From assembly GCA_023715865.1 (NCBI GenBank), contig JAMBOW010000001.1, forward strand, positions 868,001 through 932,000: 64,000 bases of DNA, given 5' to 3'. Positions 7,750 to 16,582 of the stretch are shown here, in pieces. Source of the DNA: Neobacillus mesonae. GTDB lineage: Bacteria > Bacillota > Bacilli > Paenibacillales > Paenibacillaceae. The notes under the pieces are model-generated. The model did no database searches, was not told where the DNA came from, and saw only the letters and a list, made by a program, of their open reading frames with translations. A program made the translations under genes and the position numbers. Numbering within the stretch: position 1 is the first letter of the stretch; every line of letters starts with the position of its first letter.

Positions 7750-9132
7750 GTGAAAAAAGAGATGGAACAACAAATCAACGCATTATTTGAACAAGTCAAA
7801 CAGCAGGGGAGTTTTAATGGTGTGGTTCTTGTAGCTGTGCAGGGAGAGCAATTGTTATGTGAAGCGATAGGGACAGCCGAATACATTGGCGGTAGCGCAC
7901 GCCATTTGACGACGGATTCCATGTTCGAACTTGCCTCTGTATCCAAACCGATTACGGCTCTAGGCATTGTCCGTTTGCAACAATTGGGGCAATTACATTG
8001 GGATGATCCAATCGCTAACTGGATACCCGAACTGCCATACCCAGGGATCAAGATACGGCATTTGTTATGCCATACATCGGGTTTGCCTGATTACATGGAG
8101 TTATTTGCAAACGTGTGGGATCCTGCGCATTATGCTCGCAATGAGGATGTATTGCGTATGCTGATTGAACATCAGCCCGATCCACTTTTTGCCCCCAATG
8201 AGAGCTGGATGTATAGCAATACGGGCTATATTGTGTTGGCTATCCTAATCGAGAGAATTAGCGGTCAACGTTATGGCGACTTTTTGGATGAGCAGATCTT
8301 TCAGCCACTCGGGATGACGCGAACGAAAGTGTATAATCGGAGGGTGGAGCCAGGCCTTGTACCAGATGACTATGCCTGGGGATACGTGTACCGAATTGGA
8401 CATGGCGGCTATGTACTGCCTGATCAAGTGCCTGAACTGAATTATGTAAAGTACTTAGATGGCTTACAAGGGGATGGGATGGTTAACAGTACAGTCGGTG
8501 ATTTATTACGACTGGATCGGGCTTTGTATGATGATAAGTTCGTCAGTTCAATGCTGCGTCAAGAGATGTTTTCGCCAGTATTGATGAATAGTGGTGAGAC
8601 CTTCCACTATGGAATGGGCTGGCTGATAGAGCATGACGATCGGTTAGGAAGCATCGTCCACCATACAGGAGGATGGCCGGGGTACTCAACATGGTTCAAA
8701 CGATATATTGACCGAGATTACACACTAATCATGCTGCAAAATGGTGAGCGAGATCATGCTTATACGGAACAGTTGGTGAAGAGTCTCGAACAGATAATGG
8801 TTGGAGAAGATTACGATATACCGAGCCCTTTGGAGATTAAAAAAGTCATTCCGCTTGAGTCGAAAAACGTTGAGGCGCAGCTTGGGAAGTACAGATTTGC
8901 CAACGATACTGGAGATTCCCTTGAAGTAGAAGTATATTTGGAACAGGATAAGCTATATATGAAACTGGGTAATGGGATGGTATTATCGTTGCTGCCATTG
9001 ACATCAACACGTTATTTTGAAGAACAGACAGCAACGGAGCTTGAGTTTCTCATTGGTGAAGATGACAAAAGATTACGTCTGGCCTGGTATACACAGGATG
9101 AGCCGGAAGTGGCTGAACGGGTGGGCTATTGA
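7750..9132 (+). CDS. Serine hydrolase of the beta-lactamase/PBP4-like family
   Basis: This 460-residue protein belongs to the class C beta-lactamase superfamily (PF00144). The catalytic motifs are S-V-S-K in ELASVSKPITALG (S-x-x-K), Y-S-N in MYSNTGY (Y-x-N) and H-T-G in HHTGGWPGY. The last 100 residues form an extra beta-rich domain. There is no signal peptide, so it is probably cytoplasmic; such proteins are usually esterases or peptidases rather than true beta-lactamases. The GTG start follows GAGGAGGAG. It stands alone between two long gaps. Confidence 0.92.
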   Translation: MKKEMEQQINALFEQVKQQGSFNGVVLVAVQGEQLLCEAIGTAEYIGGSARHLTTDSMFELASVSKPITALGIVRLQQLGQLHWDDPIANWIPELPYPGIKIRHLLCHTSGLPDYMELFANVWDPAHYARNEDVLRMLIEHQPDPLFAPNESWMYSNTGYIVLAILIERISGQRYGDFLDEQIFQPLGMTRTKVYNRRVEPGLVPDDYAWGYVYRIGHGGYVLPDQVPELNYVKYLDGLQGDGMVNSTVGDLLRLDRALYDDKFVSSMLRQEMFSPVLMNSGETFHYGMGWLIEHDDRLGSIVHHTGGWPGYSTWFKRYIDRDYTLIMLQNGERDHAYTEQLVKSLEQIMVGEDYDIPSPLEIKKVIPLESKNVEAQLGKYRFANDTGDSLEVEVYLEQDKLYMKLGNGMVLSLLPLTSTRYFEEQTATELEFLIGEDDKRLRLAWYTQDEPEVAERVGY

Positions 9133-9607
9133 TAGAAGAGGAGGATTGTAGCCATTCATCAAATTCTAAAACTGCGATATATAACCTTAATAGGAGTGTA
9201 ATGACACAAATCGGTTGGTATCCGGTCGTAGAAGGTTATCACTAGTGTCAGTGACCTCTACCTCCTCGGGATGTCCATCACTCAGATTAAACAGAGGGGG
9301 AATAAGTGTGAAGCTTACAGCATTGTTTGATGAAAGTTGTAAGTTTTGGAGGGGTATATGATTGAACAGGAAGATAGGTACCGATGCAAAACGAATAAAA
9401 ACACTTGAGAAAATCCCAAAAACTTAGCTCGCTAGGCTAGTTCATTGAGCTATCGGGAAACTCTAGTCGGAAATAGAATGGAGCAGTTTGCCGGTCGGCA
9501 GCAGCTCCATTTTTCATTATGCTAACGGGCAGGATAACGTAACTTTCCAGGCATTGGAAACGTATTCGATAATGTTGTGAATATTAAAGCAGAGGGGCGT
9601 GGGAACA
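9133..9607. other. Gap with a dispersed hairpin element
   Basis: No gene with both a start signal and plausible sequence was found. The region 9425-9545 is a full-length ACGGG-type element, with TATCGGGAAACTCTAG at the left, a strong hairpin and CTAACGGGCAGGATAACG at the right. Confidence 0.5.
9479..9515 (+). terminator. Hairpin terminator within a dispersed element
   Basis: ATGGAGC pairs with GCTCCAT and TTGCCG with CGGCAG around GT, followed by T5. It is the core of the longest ACGGG-type element in the window. Confidence 0.7.
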
Positions 9608-9708
9608 ATGACTGATTCGAAAAATATAAATCCGCATTAACTGGGGCTATTCTTGAAAGCGGCCTTCGTGATTGTTCATACTTCCACGCCTCAATCCACG
9701 TTATCTGA
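9608..9708 (+). pseudogene. Frameshifted 5' remnant of an unidentified gene
   Basis: An ATG at 9608 behind GAGGGGCGTGGG begins MTDS and stops after ten residues. One base change in frame at about 9617 would join it to FEKYKSALTGAILESG and LRDCSYFHASIHVI, which ends at 9708. The good start signal and protein-like continuation suggest a decayed gene. The open frame at 9653-9886 overlaps this and has no start signal of its own. Confidence 0.3.
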
Positions 9709-10441
9709 ATCTATACAACAAAAAAAACTGCAGACCCTGATCCTTGCGGAACTTTGTCTACAGGCTATTGCGTCCAAATTAGGCGCGTTTTCTTTGCTTA
9801 ATGATTATTGTTTAGTAATCATCCAGGTAACGCCAAATTTATCTATGACCTTATTACAAGAAGGTGATAAAGTCCGGGAAAAATAAAGATATATACATGT
9901 GTACAAAATACGGGTTTTGTGAAAATGTACTAAAGAAAAACTAAGTTCCGTTGGTTTTTTCATCGTTCATCACATTTCACCATCAATCATAAATATGTAT
10001 TAAAGTGACTTGATTGAATTACTACCCCCGTAAATTTTTCCATTTTGCATGGATAAATATGTACATAGTTTTATTTTTGCGATAAGTTTTTTGTTGTTTT
10101 ATCAAGTTAGATATTTCAAATAATTTGTATTGTTGTTTTTTTGTTGTTCATTACTTTGAGTTGCTTATATATTATCGTTGTTTATTATCATGTTCACATC
10201 ATTGATCTCATTGATCAACTCAACTATTATTTTAAATATTATTGCTCCGAAGAACTTTCTCATTTATGAATTCTTTCATTTCCTTGATATCATTCATCTG
10301 GATAATCAAATTACTACAATTTAATCAAGCTCATATCACATTACTAATTTTCTTCTATACGATCAGCATTCAATGATTATCACAAAACCAGCAATCTACG
10401 TTTCCATAGCTGCTGGCTTATGTGATTAGTTTCTCATGACT
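9709..10441. other. AT-rich gap
   Basis: Very AT-rich DNA between the remnant and the UDP-glucose dehydrogenase gene. Apart from the terminator at 10379-10426 I see no supportable feature. Confidence 0.5.
10379..10426 (-). terminator. Terminator of the ugd operon
   Basis: On the minus strand ATCACATAAGCCAGCA pairs with TGCTGGTTTTGTGAT around a 17-base loop. It lies just after the dehydrogenase stop at 10442. Confidence 0.6.
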
Positions 10442-11731
10442 TTATTTATATCCAATGCCTTCATAATAATAACCTAACGATCTCATTAACTTCGTATCAA
10501 GCATATTCCGACCATCGAAAATGTTTGGATGTTTCATGGTTTCTTTCAAATTGTTCCAATCCAGCTCATTAAACATTGGCCATTCTGTACATATAAATAC
10601 TGTGTCTGCATCGACAAATACTTCAGCGGCTGAATCAACCATATTTACTTTGTCATATTTCGCTTCAGACGGTAGTTTTGCGATCGGATCATATAACTGA
10701 ATGGTTGCTTCTTTATCCATCAATTGTTGAATCAAGCGCAATGCTGGTGCTTCCCGTATATCATCTGTATCTGGTTTAAATGCCAATCCGAGAATTCCTA
10801 CCTTTTTGCCCTTCATGTCACCAAGCCTTTTCTCTGCTTTATCATACAAGTATAGGTGCTGGTTATTATTTACATTTACGACCTGCTTTAATATTTCCAG
10901 CTCCATCCCTTCTTCTACTGCCTTATAAACCAATTCTGCGACGTCTTTAGGAAAACATGAACCTCCATAACCGATTCCGGCCTGCAGGAAGCTTGCTCCA
11001 ATCCGGGAATCATACCCCATTCCTGTGGCTACTTCTTTGATATTTACACCGAGTTGGTCACTTAATCGGGAAAGCTCATTCATAAAAGATATTTTCGTGG
11101 CGAGAAACGCGTTAGATGCATATTTGATAAGCTCTGCCGTGCGGGGAGTCGTTTCGAGAATCTCACATTTCATAGAAGAATATAACAATCGAAGCTGCTT
11201 CGCTGCTTTTTCACTAGTTGTTCCTAGTACGATGCGATCAGGATGTAATGAATCCTCTAACGCTTTACCCTCGCGCAGGAATTCAGGATTAGAGGCCACA
11301 TCATAAGGAAAAGACTTCTGAACCTCCGAAATCCACTCCGTAACCTTCTCCTGTGTTCCAACAGGAACCGTGCTTTTGTCTACTACCAGCTTATAACCGT
11401 TCATATACTTACCAATATCTTGGGCCACTTGCTTTACATAAGTCAAATCCGCACTTCCGTCCGGACGTGAAGGAGTTCCAACGCATATAAATATGACATC
11501 GTTCTTTTGTATGGCTTCCGCCTTATCTGAGGTGAACTGTAAATGACCTGAGCGGTTGTGCTTTTGCAATAGTTCTGCAAGGCCAGGTTCATGGAAATAC
11601 AGAATTCCTTGCTTTAATTGATCGATCTTCCTCTTGTCTGTATCAAGGCCTGTTACCTGCCATCCCATTTCAGCAAATACCAAGGCAGTTGTCGTTCCAA
11701 CGTATCCTGTACCGATAACCAAAATATTCAT
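10442..11731 (-). CDS. ugd: UDP-glucose 6-dehydrogenase
   Basis: This 429-residue enzyme oxidises UDP-glucose to UDP-glucuronate with two NAD+. The N-terminal Rossmann motif is GTGYVGTTTA. The signature blocks are SNPEFLREGKALED and the catalytic cysteine in GYGGSCFPKDV (about residue 260), followed by a C-terminal UDP-binding domain (GLAFKPDTDDIREAP). The length is normal. The ATG overlaps the stop of the nucleotidyltransferase gene by four bases (ATGA), so the two are translated from one message. UDP-glucuronate feeds acidic surface polymers, which suits the adjacent glycosyltransferases. GDP-mannose dehydrogenase is a less likely alternative. Confidence 0.92.
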   Translation of the reverse strand: MNILVIGTGYVGTTTALVFAEMGWQVTGLDTDKRKIDQLKQGILYFHEPGLAELLQKHNRSGHLQFTSDKAEAIQKNDVIFICVGTPSRPDGSADLTYVKQVAQDIGKYMNGYKLVVDKSTVPVGTQEKVTEWISEVQKSFPYDVASNPEFLREGKALEDSLHPDRIVLGTTSEKAAKQLRLLYSSMKCEILETTPRTAELIKYASNAFLATKISFMNELSRLSDQLGVNIKEVATGMGYDSRIGASFLQAGIGYGGSCFPKDVAELVYKAVEEGMELEILKQVVNVNNNQHLYLYDKAEKRLGDMKGKKVGILGLAFKPDTDDIREAPALRLIQQLMDKEATIQLYDPIAKLPSEAKYDKVNMVDSAAEVFVDADTVFICTEWPMFNELDWNNLKETMKHPNIFDGRNMLDTKLMRSLGYYYEGIGYK

Positions 11732-12717
11732 CCTTGCTCTCCTCCCTTAGCTTTCGTCCCTGTAAGTGCAGAGCCCGAACCAACCACCATCTTAATCATT
11801 GGATGTGTCAACTGCTTTAAGTGAACGTGGCTTAGGAGGATACTGTCCTCTATCGTACAGTCTTGTATGGTCGATCCTTCGCCTATCGATACATAAGGTC
11901 CAATCACAGAATCTTCAATTATACTTCCTTGAGCAATAGAAACTGGCGGAATAATTTTGCTATTTTTTACAGTTACAGAAGAGTGTATATGGTTTTCGCC
12001 TGGCATCTCTTTCAATACTTTGCGATTGGCCTCTATCCATCTCTCGATCGTTCCGACATCAATGTTTGAGATTTCTGCCTCATGGTAAGATACCGGATAA
12101 CTGTTCTGAATCAACCATTGAATGGCATCTGTAATTTCATACTCTCCTCTTGCCGATGGCTTGACCTCTTGACATGCTTTAAAAATCATAGAAGAAAATA
12201 CATAAGCTCCCAATACAGCGAGATTTGATTTTGGAGTTTTAGGCTTTTCCTCCAGCTTCACGATTTTGTCCTGCTCCACCTCTGCAATCCCATAGTCCTG
12301 CGGATTCTCTACTTCAGCGAGAAGCAAGGCAGCATGATTCCCTTGTTGTTCTACTTGCTCTTTCAACTTGGTTAGCGGAGTGGAGATCAAATTGTCTCCC
12401 AGCAGCAATATGAAGGAATCCTGACCGATAAAATCCTGCCCCTGTAGCAATGCATTCGCAATGCCAAGCGGTTGATTCTGATAGATATACGTAATGTTTA
12501 TATTCCAACGGCTAATCCTTTGCAGACTCTCTTTAATTACAGCTTCCTGTGATGGATGAATAACTATCCCGATTTCTGATATGTTTTGCTCTATTAATTT
12601 GTCAATGCAGCCGTGAAGAAGCGGTTCATTCGCTACGGGAATCAACGTTTTAGGATAAGTTATCGTGAACGGGTACAAACGAGAGCCTTTTCCTGCACAC
12701 AATATTAAACCCTTCAT
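11728..12717 (-). CDS. Sugar-1-phosphate nucleotidyltransferase (RmlA/GalU-like)
   Basis: This 329-residue protein begins with the nucleotide-binding signature MKGLILCAGKGSRLYPFT and carries LLLGDNLI (metal-binding Asp), VEEK-like VKLEEKPKTPKS and a GTIERW segment. The last 80 residues show hexapeptide repeats (SSVTVKNSKIIPPVSIAQGS and following) of a left-handed beta helix, as in long-type glucose-1-phosphate thymidylyltransferases. It makes an NDP-sugar, probably dTDP- or UDP-glucose, and would supply UDP-glucose to the downstream dehydrogenase. AGGAGAGAG precedes the ATG. Confidence 0.88.
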   Translation of the reverse strand: MKGLILCAGKGSRLYPFTITYPKTLIPVANEPLLHGCIDKLIEQNISEIGIVIHPSQEAVIKESLQRISRWNINITYIYQNQPLGIANALLQGQDFIGQDSFILLLGDNLISTPLTKLKEQVEQQGNHAALLLAEVENPQDYGIAEVEQDKIVKLEEKPKTPKSNLAVLGAYVFSSMIFKACQEVKPSARGEYEITDAIQWLIQNSYPVSYHEAEISNIDVGTIERWIEANRKVLKEMPGENHIHSSVTVKNSKIIPPVSIAQGSIIEDSVIGPYVSIGEGSTIQDCTIEDSILLSHVHLKQLTHPMIKMVVGSGSALTGTKAKGGEQG

Positions 12718-12916
12718 TATATAATCTCTCTCCTCTCTACTACATGCTAATAATCTATGTAAATTAAGTAGATTTGGATTGGATTTTCATCTAATTTGCA
12801 AACATGGAATTTCTATATATACAAAAGCCTCTGATTCGGCCCATTCCTTCCTGTATATGCAAGCATAAGATGATGATTATCAAACACTATGGCCTAATGA
12901 AGGAGGTTGTTTTTGC

Positions 12917-13930
12917 TTGAAGATCGTGCAAGTATCAACGAATACGCTCCCTGTTCCACCCGAAAACTACGGCGGTACACAGCGGGATATTTACTACCTG
13001 ACGGAGGAGTTAGTTCGGCGGGGGCATGAGGTCATCTTATTTGCGAAAAAAGGTTCAAAAACACGGGCAACTCAAACATTTGAATATCCTACAGACGATA
13101 AGGAAGAACAGCTGGATTTTATCATCAAAAACATGCCCAAGGATGTCGATATCATCCACGACCATTACGGCATTGTATCAAGAGCCCATCCCCCTATTCC
13201 TACCATTCGAAATTCGCATTCAAAAAAAGCCAGTGGAGTTCAAATTCCTGTCTTCGTAAGCAAGAAAATACGGGATAAGAACAAAAAAGGATATTTCGTG
13301 CATAACGGAATACGCGTCAAGGACTACCCTTATAGACAGAAGAAAAAAGGTTATCTTCTCTTTTTAGGCAGAATTATGAGTGAAAAAGGAGTTCATCTTG
13401 CCGTCGAAGTCGCGCAAAAAACAGGCAAAGAACTGATTATCGCTGGAACATTCAATGATAAACCGAAGTATGAACAGTATTTCAATGAGCAGATTAAACC
13501 CCATCTCAACGATAAAATCAGATATGTTGGACCTGTTGGCGGTGCAGAGAAAATGAAGCTTTTGTCTGAAGCGAGCTGTGTGCTCTTCACATCAACGTGG
13601 AATGAACCCTTTGGGCTGGTTTTAATCGAAGCTTTAGCCTGCGGCACACCCGTTCTTGGCTTCAAGGCAGGAGCCGTTCCAGAGGTTTTGGTGGGCATGC
13701 CGCAGCTGCTTTGCGATGACGTCAATGAGATGATTCGGAAAGTACGTGTTAAGAAGTTCCCGAGTCCCAAAGCATGCAGATTGTATGTAATCAAGCGTTA
13801 TTCCGACAAAGTCATGACGAACAACTTTCTAAAGCTCTACAAGAAAATTATCAAGAATAAGGAATATAAAATAATAAAAGATTCAACTTGGAATCAACGA
13901 AAAAAAGCCCTGAAGAAAGGAGCTGAATAA
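12917..13930 (+). CDS. Glycosyltransferase family 4 protein
   Basis: This 337-residue protein has a GT-B fold: an N-terminal ENYGGTQRDIYYLTEELVRRG acceptor-side segment, LFLGRIMSEKGVHLAVE at the interdomain point, and the donor-site E-x7-E block in NEPFGLVLIEALACGTPVL. It transfers a sugar from an activated nucleotide sugar, with retention of configuration. The start is TTG, ten bases behind AAGGAGG. It is divergent from the nucleotidyltransferase/ugd pair and is followed seven bases later by a family 2 glycosyltransferase, so the cluster builds a surface glycan. It lacks membrane segments. Confidence 0.9.
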   Translation: MKIVQVSTNTLPVPPENYGGTQRDIYYLTEELVRRGHEVILFAKKGSKTRATQTFEYPTDDKEEQLDFIIKNMPKDVDIIHDHYGIVSRAHPPIPTIRNSHSKKASGVQIPVFVSKKIRDKNKKGYFVHNGIRVKDYPYRQKKKGYLLFLGRIMSEKGVHLAVEVAQKTGKELIIAGTFNDKPKYEQYFNEQIKPHLNDKIRYVGPVGGAEKMKLLSEASCVLFTSTWNEPFGLVLIEALACGTPVLGFKAGAVPEVLVGMPQLLCDDVNEMIRKVRVKKFPSPKACRLYVIKRYSDKVMTNNFLKLYKKIIKNKEYKIIKDSTWNQRKKALKKGAE

Positions 13931-14704
13931 CTGAAGATGGCTTCGATCATAGCGTGCACGATAAGATCCGAGTGTATGGATAACATTTTCTCGAATTACG
14001 AACGGCAGGAATGGCCGAATAAAGAAATGATAATTATTTTGAACAAGAACAGCATGAGTCTTAAAAAATGGAGAAAGAAAGCTAAAGAATATGACAATGT
14101 GAGAGTCTATAAGCTTCCAGAGCGGTATAACCTGGGGAAATGTCTCAACTGGGCTATTGCACGTGCTAAGGGCACATTTATAGCTAAATTTGATGACGAT
14201 GATTATTATGGACCTCATTATATGAAAGAGTCCTTGATCGCTTTGAAAGCGAAAAAGGCACCCATCATAGGAAAGCGCTCGACGTATTTATATTTTGAAG
14301 AGAACAAAGCACTCATGGAATACCGTGCTGGGAATGAATTTAAGGAAGGAAGAAGAATTAAAGGAGGAACTTTATTTTTCCGCAAAAGTGTGTGGAAGCA
14401 TGTTAAATTTCCGGAGGAAACCGTCGGTGGATCTGATGCCAAATGGCTCAGGGCTTGTGATGAGGCTGGATACAAAGTTTACGCCGTTTCCAAAGAAAAT
14501 TATGTCTGTATCCGCAGAAAGAACCTCCAGTCCCATACCCAAAAGAAACCACCAGAAAACTATATGAAGCAGTGTAAACATATTGCTTACACGGATGATT
14601 ACACAAAGCTCGCAACCGTTGATATTGAAGATGATGGAACTCCTATAAAAGATCCTATAAAAATGAGCAGCTTCCCACCTACACCACAAGGTTTCTTCTG
14701 GTAA
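13931..14704 (+). CDS. Glycosyltransferase family 2 protein
   Basis: A GT-A transferase of about 255 residues with the metal-binding motif FDDDDYYGPHY and a downstream GGSDAKWLRACDEAGY acid region. The ATG at 13937 is 14 bases behind AAGGAG, which is long. The CTG at 13931 is eight bases away and in frame, so a CTG start is possible. This frame is the same as that of the preceding glycosyltransferase, separated only by the TAA at 13928-13930, so reinitiation or stop readthrough would give a two-domain product. The C-terminal 60 residues are a family-specific tail without a known domain. Confidence 0.88.
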   Translation: MKMASIIACTIRSECMDNIFSNYERQEWPNKEMIIILNKNSMSLKKWRKKAKEYDNVRVYKLPERYNLGKCLNWAIARAKGTFIAKFDDDDYYGPHYMKESLIALKAKKAPIIGKRSTYLYFEENKALMEYRAGNEFKEGRRIKGGTLFFRKSVWKHVKFPEETVGGSDAKWLRACDEAGYKVYAVSKENYVCIRRKNLQSHTQKKPPENYMKQCKHIAYTDDYTKLATVDIEDDGTPIKDPIKMSSFPPTPQGFFW

Positions 14705-14747
14705 TTCATATTATGTAAAGTTCTTTATGTTCTAAAAGCTGAGCAAA

Positions 14748-14791
14748 GCGGCTGTCCTTTCATTAGAAATTAAGCAAGAAAGGACGACCGC
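14748..14791. terminator. Inverted repeat between convergent genes
   Basis: GCGGCTGTCCTTTC and GAAAGGACGACCGC form a 14-bp stem with two mismatches around a 16-base loop. No long T-run follows on either strand. Its place between two convergent genes suggests a bidirectional terminator. Confidence 0.45.
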
Positions 14792-14826
14792 GCGCTTGGT
14801 TAATTCATTTCATGTTCCATGGCTTT

Positions 14827-15330
14827 TTATCTGTGCTTTCGAATACTTTCATATTCGATATACTCCCTTAGCCAGCCAATATCCTGGCTTTTATATCTCT
14901 GCAGCAGCTTGTATTTTTGCTTTAGCATCTTTCTATCCAGCTTGTGTTTAGAACGTTTAAAGATAAATAACCTCTCCTGAGCGATCTCCTTGACGATCTC
15001 ATGCAGTGCCCGATGCTGGGTGTGTCCGTACTCGCCTCTTTTATTATGAGTAACGATCTTAATAATTTGGGGATGATCCTGAAGAACCTTAAGAATGTCT
15101 TTTTTTAAAGCTTTGCGGTCGAAGCTGCCTCCCCATTTATCCTTGTAACTCCACATTTCATATTCGGCACCGACATCTCTCATCACTTTAGAAAATTCTT
15201 TAGATCGAACTTTATTACCGCCATTGGTCACACAAACCACTTTCCAGCCCTTTTCAGAGATGAGAGAAGCTCCTCCAAATATGATCTCGTCATCCGGATG
15301 GGCCACGATCATTAATTTATCTATCATCAT
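14827..15330 (-). CDS. PIG-L family deacetylase
   Basis: This 167-residue protein has the zinc motif AHPDDE near the N-terminus and the later HTQHRALHE histidine motif of PIG-L/LmbE deacetylases, which remove the acetyl group from N-acetylglucosaminyl compounds. It is shorter than the roughly 220 residues typical of BshB. It lies 25 bases after a family 4 glycosyltransferase, an arrangement that recalls the BshA/BshB pair of bacillithiol synthesis. However, the surrounding glycan genes make surface polysaccharide modification more likely. The ATG at 15330 is six bases behind GGAGGGGGAG; a TTG at 15333 is the alternative. Confidence 0.88.
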   Translation of the reverse strand: MMIDKLMIVAHPDDEIIFGGASLISEKGWKVVCVTNGGNKVRSKEFSKVMRDVGAEYEMWSYKDKWGGSFDRKALKKDILKVLQDHPQIIKIVTHNKRGEYGHTQHRALHEIVKEIAQERLFIFKRSKHKLDRKMLKQKYKLLQRYKSQDIGWLREYIEYESIRKHR

Positions 15331-15354
15331 CAATTTCTCCCCCTCCTGCTAAGA

Positions 15355-16431
15355 TCACAATATGGAGCGGTACAACGTATTCAGCTTGTCGACAATCTTA
15401 GAAATATTGAATTTTTTTGCTACGAAATCCCGACCTGATTCTCCCCATTGTGCCGATGATTTATTTGAACGCAGTGCATCAACAATAAGGCGTTCGATGG
15501 TTCGGCTATGCACCGTTTGTTTAGCCTTGTGGTCTCCGAAATAATATTTCCAGGCCTGCTTATAATTTTCAGGCTTTATAATACCGAAGATTCCTTTACT
15601 GCCAATAGCGATAACCGGGCGTTTACATGACATGGCTTCAAGCGCTACGCGCCCTGTGCCTATTACTACATCACTAATGGAAAATAAGGACGCCGTATCA
15701 AGCCGCTCACCCAATATGTGGATACGCTGATCGTGTTTACGAGCTGCAATCTTTTGAATACGACCGAGATCGGGTCCTCCTCCTGCGACGACCACATGTA
15801 CGTCTGATCTCGAATCCATCAATCGTTGAGCCGCCCGAATAAAAAGCTTGCATATTTCCCCTTTCGCATCGTCCAGCCGGCTAACATACAATAGAACTTT
15901 CGAATCTTGTGGAATGGACAGCTTACGAAGAAGCCGCTTGTTTTTATGGTAAATGAAATGCTCCATATTAATGCCATTGGGGATTACAATGGAGGATATA
16001 TTTTCTTCTTCCAGCCAGTTTTTTACGGGTAAACTGACACTGATCACCGCATTGCGGTCATCGCATCGAGTCAGTGCGTTAGAAATCAAAGAGCGGGGAT
16101 AATAGGTACCGTGTATTGTAAATACAAACGGGATCTTCAGCTTCTTGCTTAAACGGCTGCCTAGAACGCCAGTTGTCTCATGGTGGGCATTAATCATATT
16201 AATCTTGTGCTTGATAATCCATCGTTCAAATTTTCTTCGATCATTGATTTCCGTAAATGTAGGACATCCCATCGCTTGAAATTTAGAAAGCAAGCTTCCT
16301 TTTTTACCTGCAACATAGACAGGAAGGCTGCGTTTCATCATCTCTTCAACGACTGCCGAAACATATGTTTCAGTTCCGCCTACTTCAAATCGATCAATGA
16401 TCATTAGTAAACGAACAGCTTCCTTTTTCAT
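15355..16431 (-). CDS. Glycosyltransferase family 4 protein
   Basis: This 358-residue protein has a GT-B fold: VGGTETYVSAVVEEM at the N-terminus, the linker block VLLYVSRLDDAKGEICKLFI, and the donor-site region SDVVIGTGRVALEAMSCKRP with the conserved Glu. It starts with ATG behind GGAGGGGG and forms a two-gene operon with the PIG-L deacetylase. Transfer of an N-acetylhexosamine followed by deacetylation is a reasonable inference. The protein is soluble and would act at the inner face of the membrane. Confidence 0.9.
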   Translation of the reverse strand: MKKEAVRLLMIIDRFEVGGTETYVSAVVEEMMKRSLPVYVAGKKGSLLSKFQAMGCPTFTEINDRRKFERWIIKHKINMINAHHETTGVLGSRLSKKLKIPFVFTIHGTYYPRSLISNALTRCDDRNAVISVSLPVKNWLEEENISSIVIPNGINMEHFIYHKNKRLLRKLSIPQDSKVLLYVSRLDDAKGEICKLFIRAAQRLMDSRSDVHVVVAGGGPDLGRIQKIAARKHDQRIHILGERLDTASLFSISDVVIGTGRVALEAMSCKRPVIAIGSKGIFGIIKPENYKQAWKYYFGDHKAKQTVHSRTIERLIVDALRSNKSSAQWGESGRDFVAKKFNISKIVDKLNTLYRSIL

Positions 16432-16547
16432 ACAGCCCCCTCCATACTATCATCTCAAATTCTATGCAATATACTATGGAGATAAGGTAGAATGCGTTAC
16501 GTAGAAAAGTCTAAAGTTGATGAAATATTTGAAATTTGCGTTTTCAT

Positions 16548-16574
16548 GAAAAAGACGACCCCGAAAGGTCGTCT
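16548..16574 (-). terminator. Terminator of the DUF4352 gene
   Basis: AGACGACC pairs with GGTCGTCT around CCGAAA. On the minus strand the stem is followed by T5, eight bases after the stop. Confidence 0.85.
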
Positions 16575-16582
16575 ATCCATTA

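Noticed and set aside
7750-9132. Beta-lactamase resistance gene
   Set aside because: The S-x-x-K, Y-x-N and H-T-G motifs are shared by many esterases and peptidases, and there is no signal peptide, so resistance is not inferred.
9653-9886. 77-residue open frame on the plus strand
   Set aside because: It has no ribosome site and overlaps a frameshifted remnant whose frame is more protein-like, so translation is not supported.
9897-10440. Replication or integration origin in the AT-rich gap
   Set aside because: No DnaA boxes in series, att-like direct repeats or recombinase gene could be seen.
14827-16431. Bacillithiol synthesis pair BshA/BshB
   Set aside because: The glycosyltransferase plus PIG-L order fits, but the deacetylase is too short and the neighbours are surface-glycan genes, so the specific names are not used.
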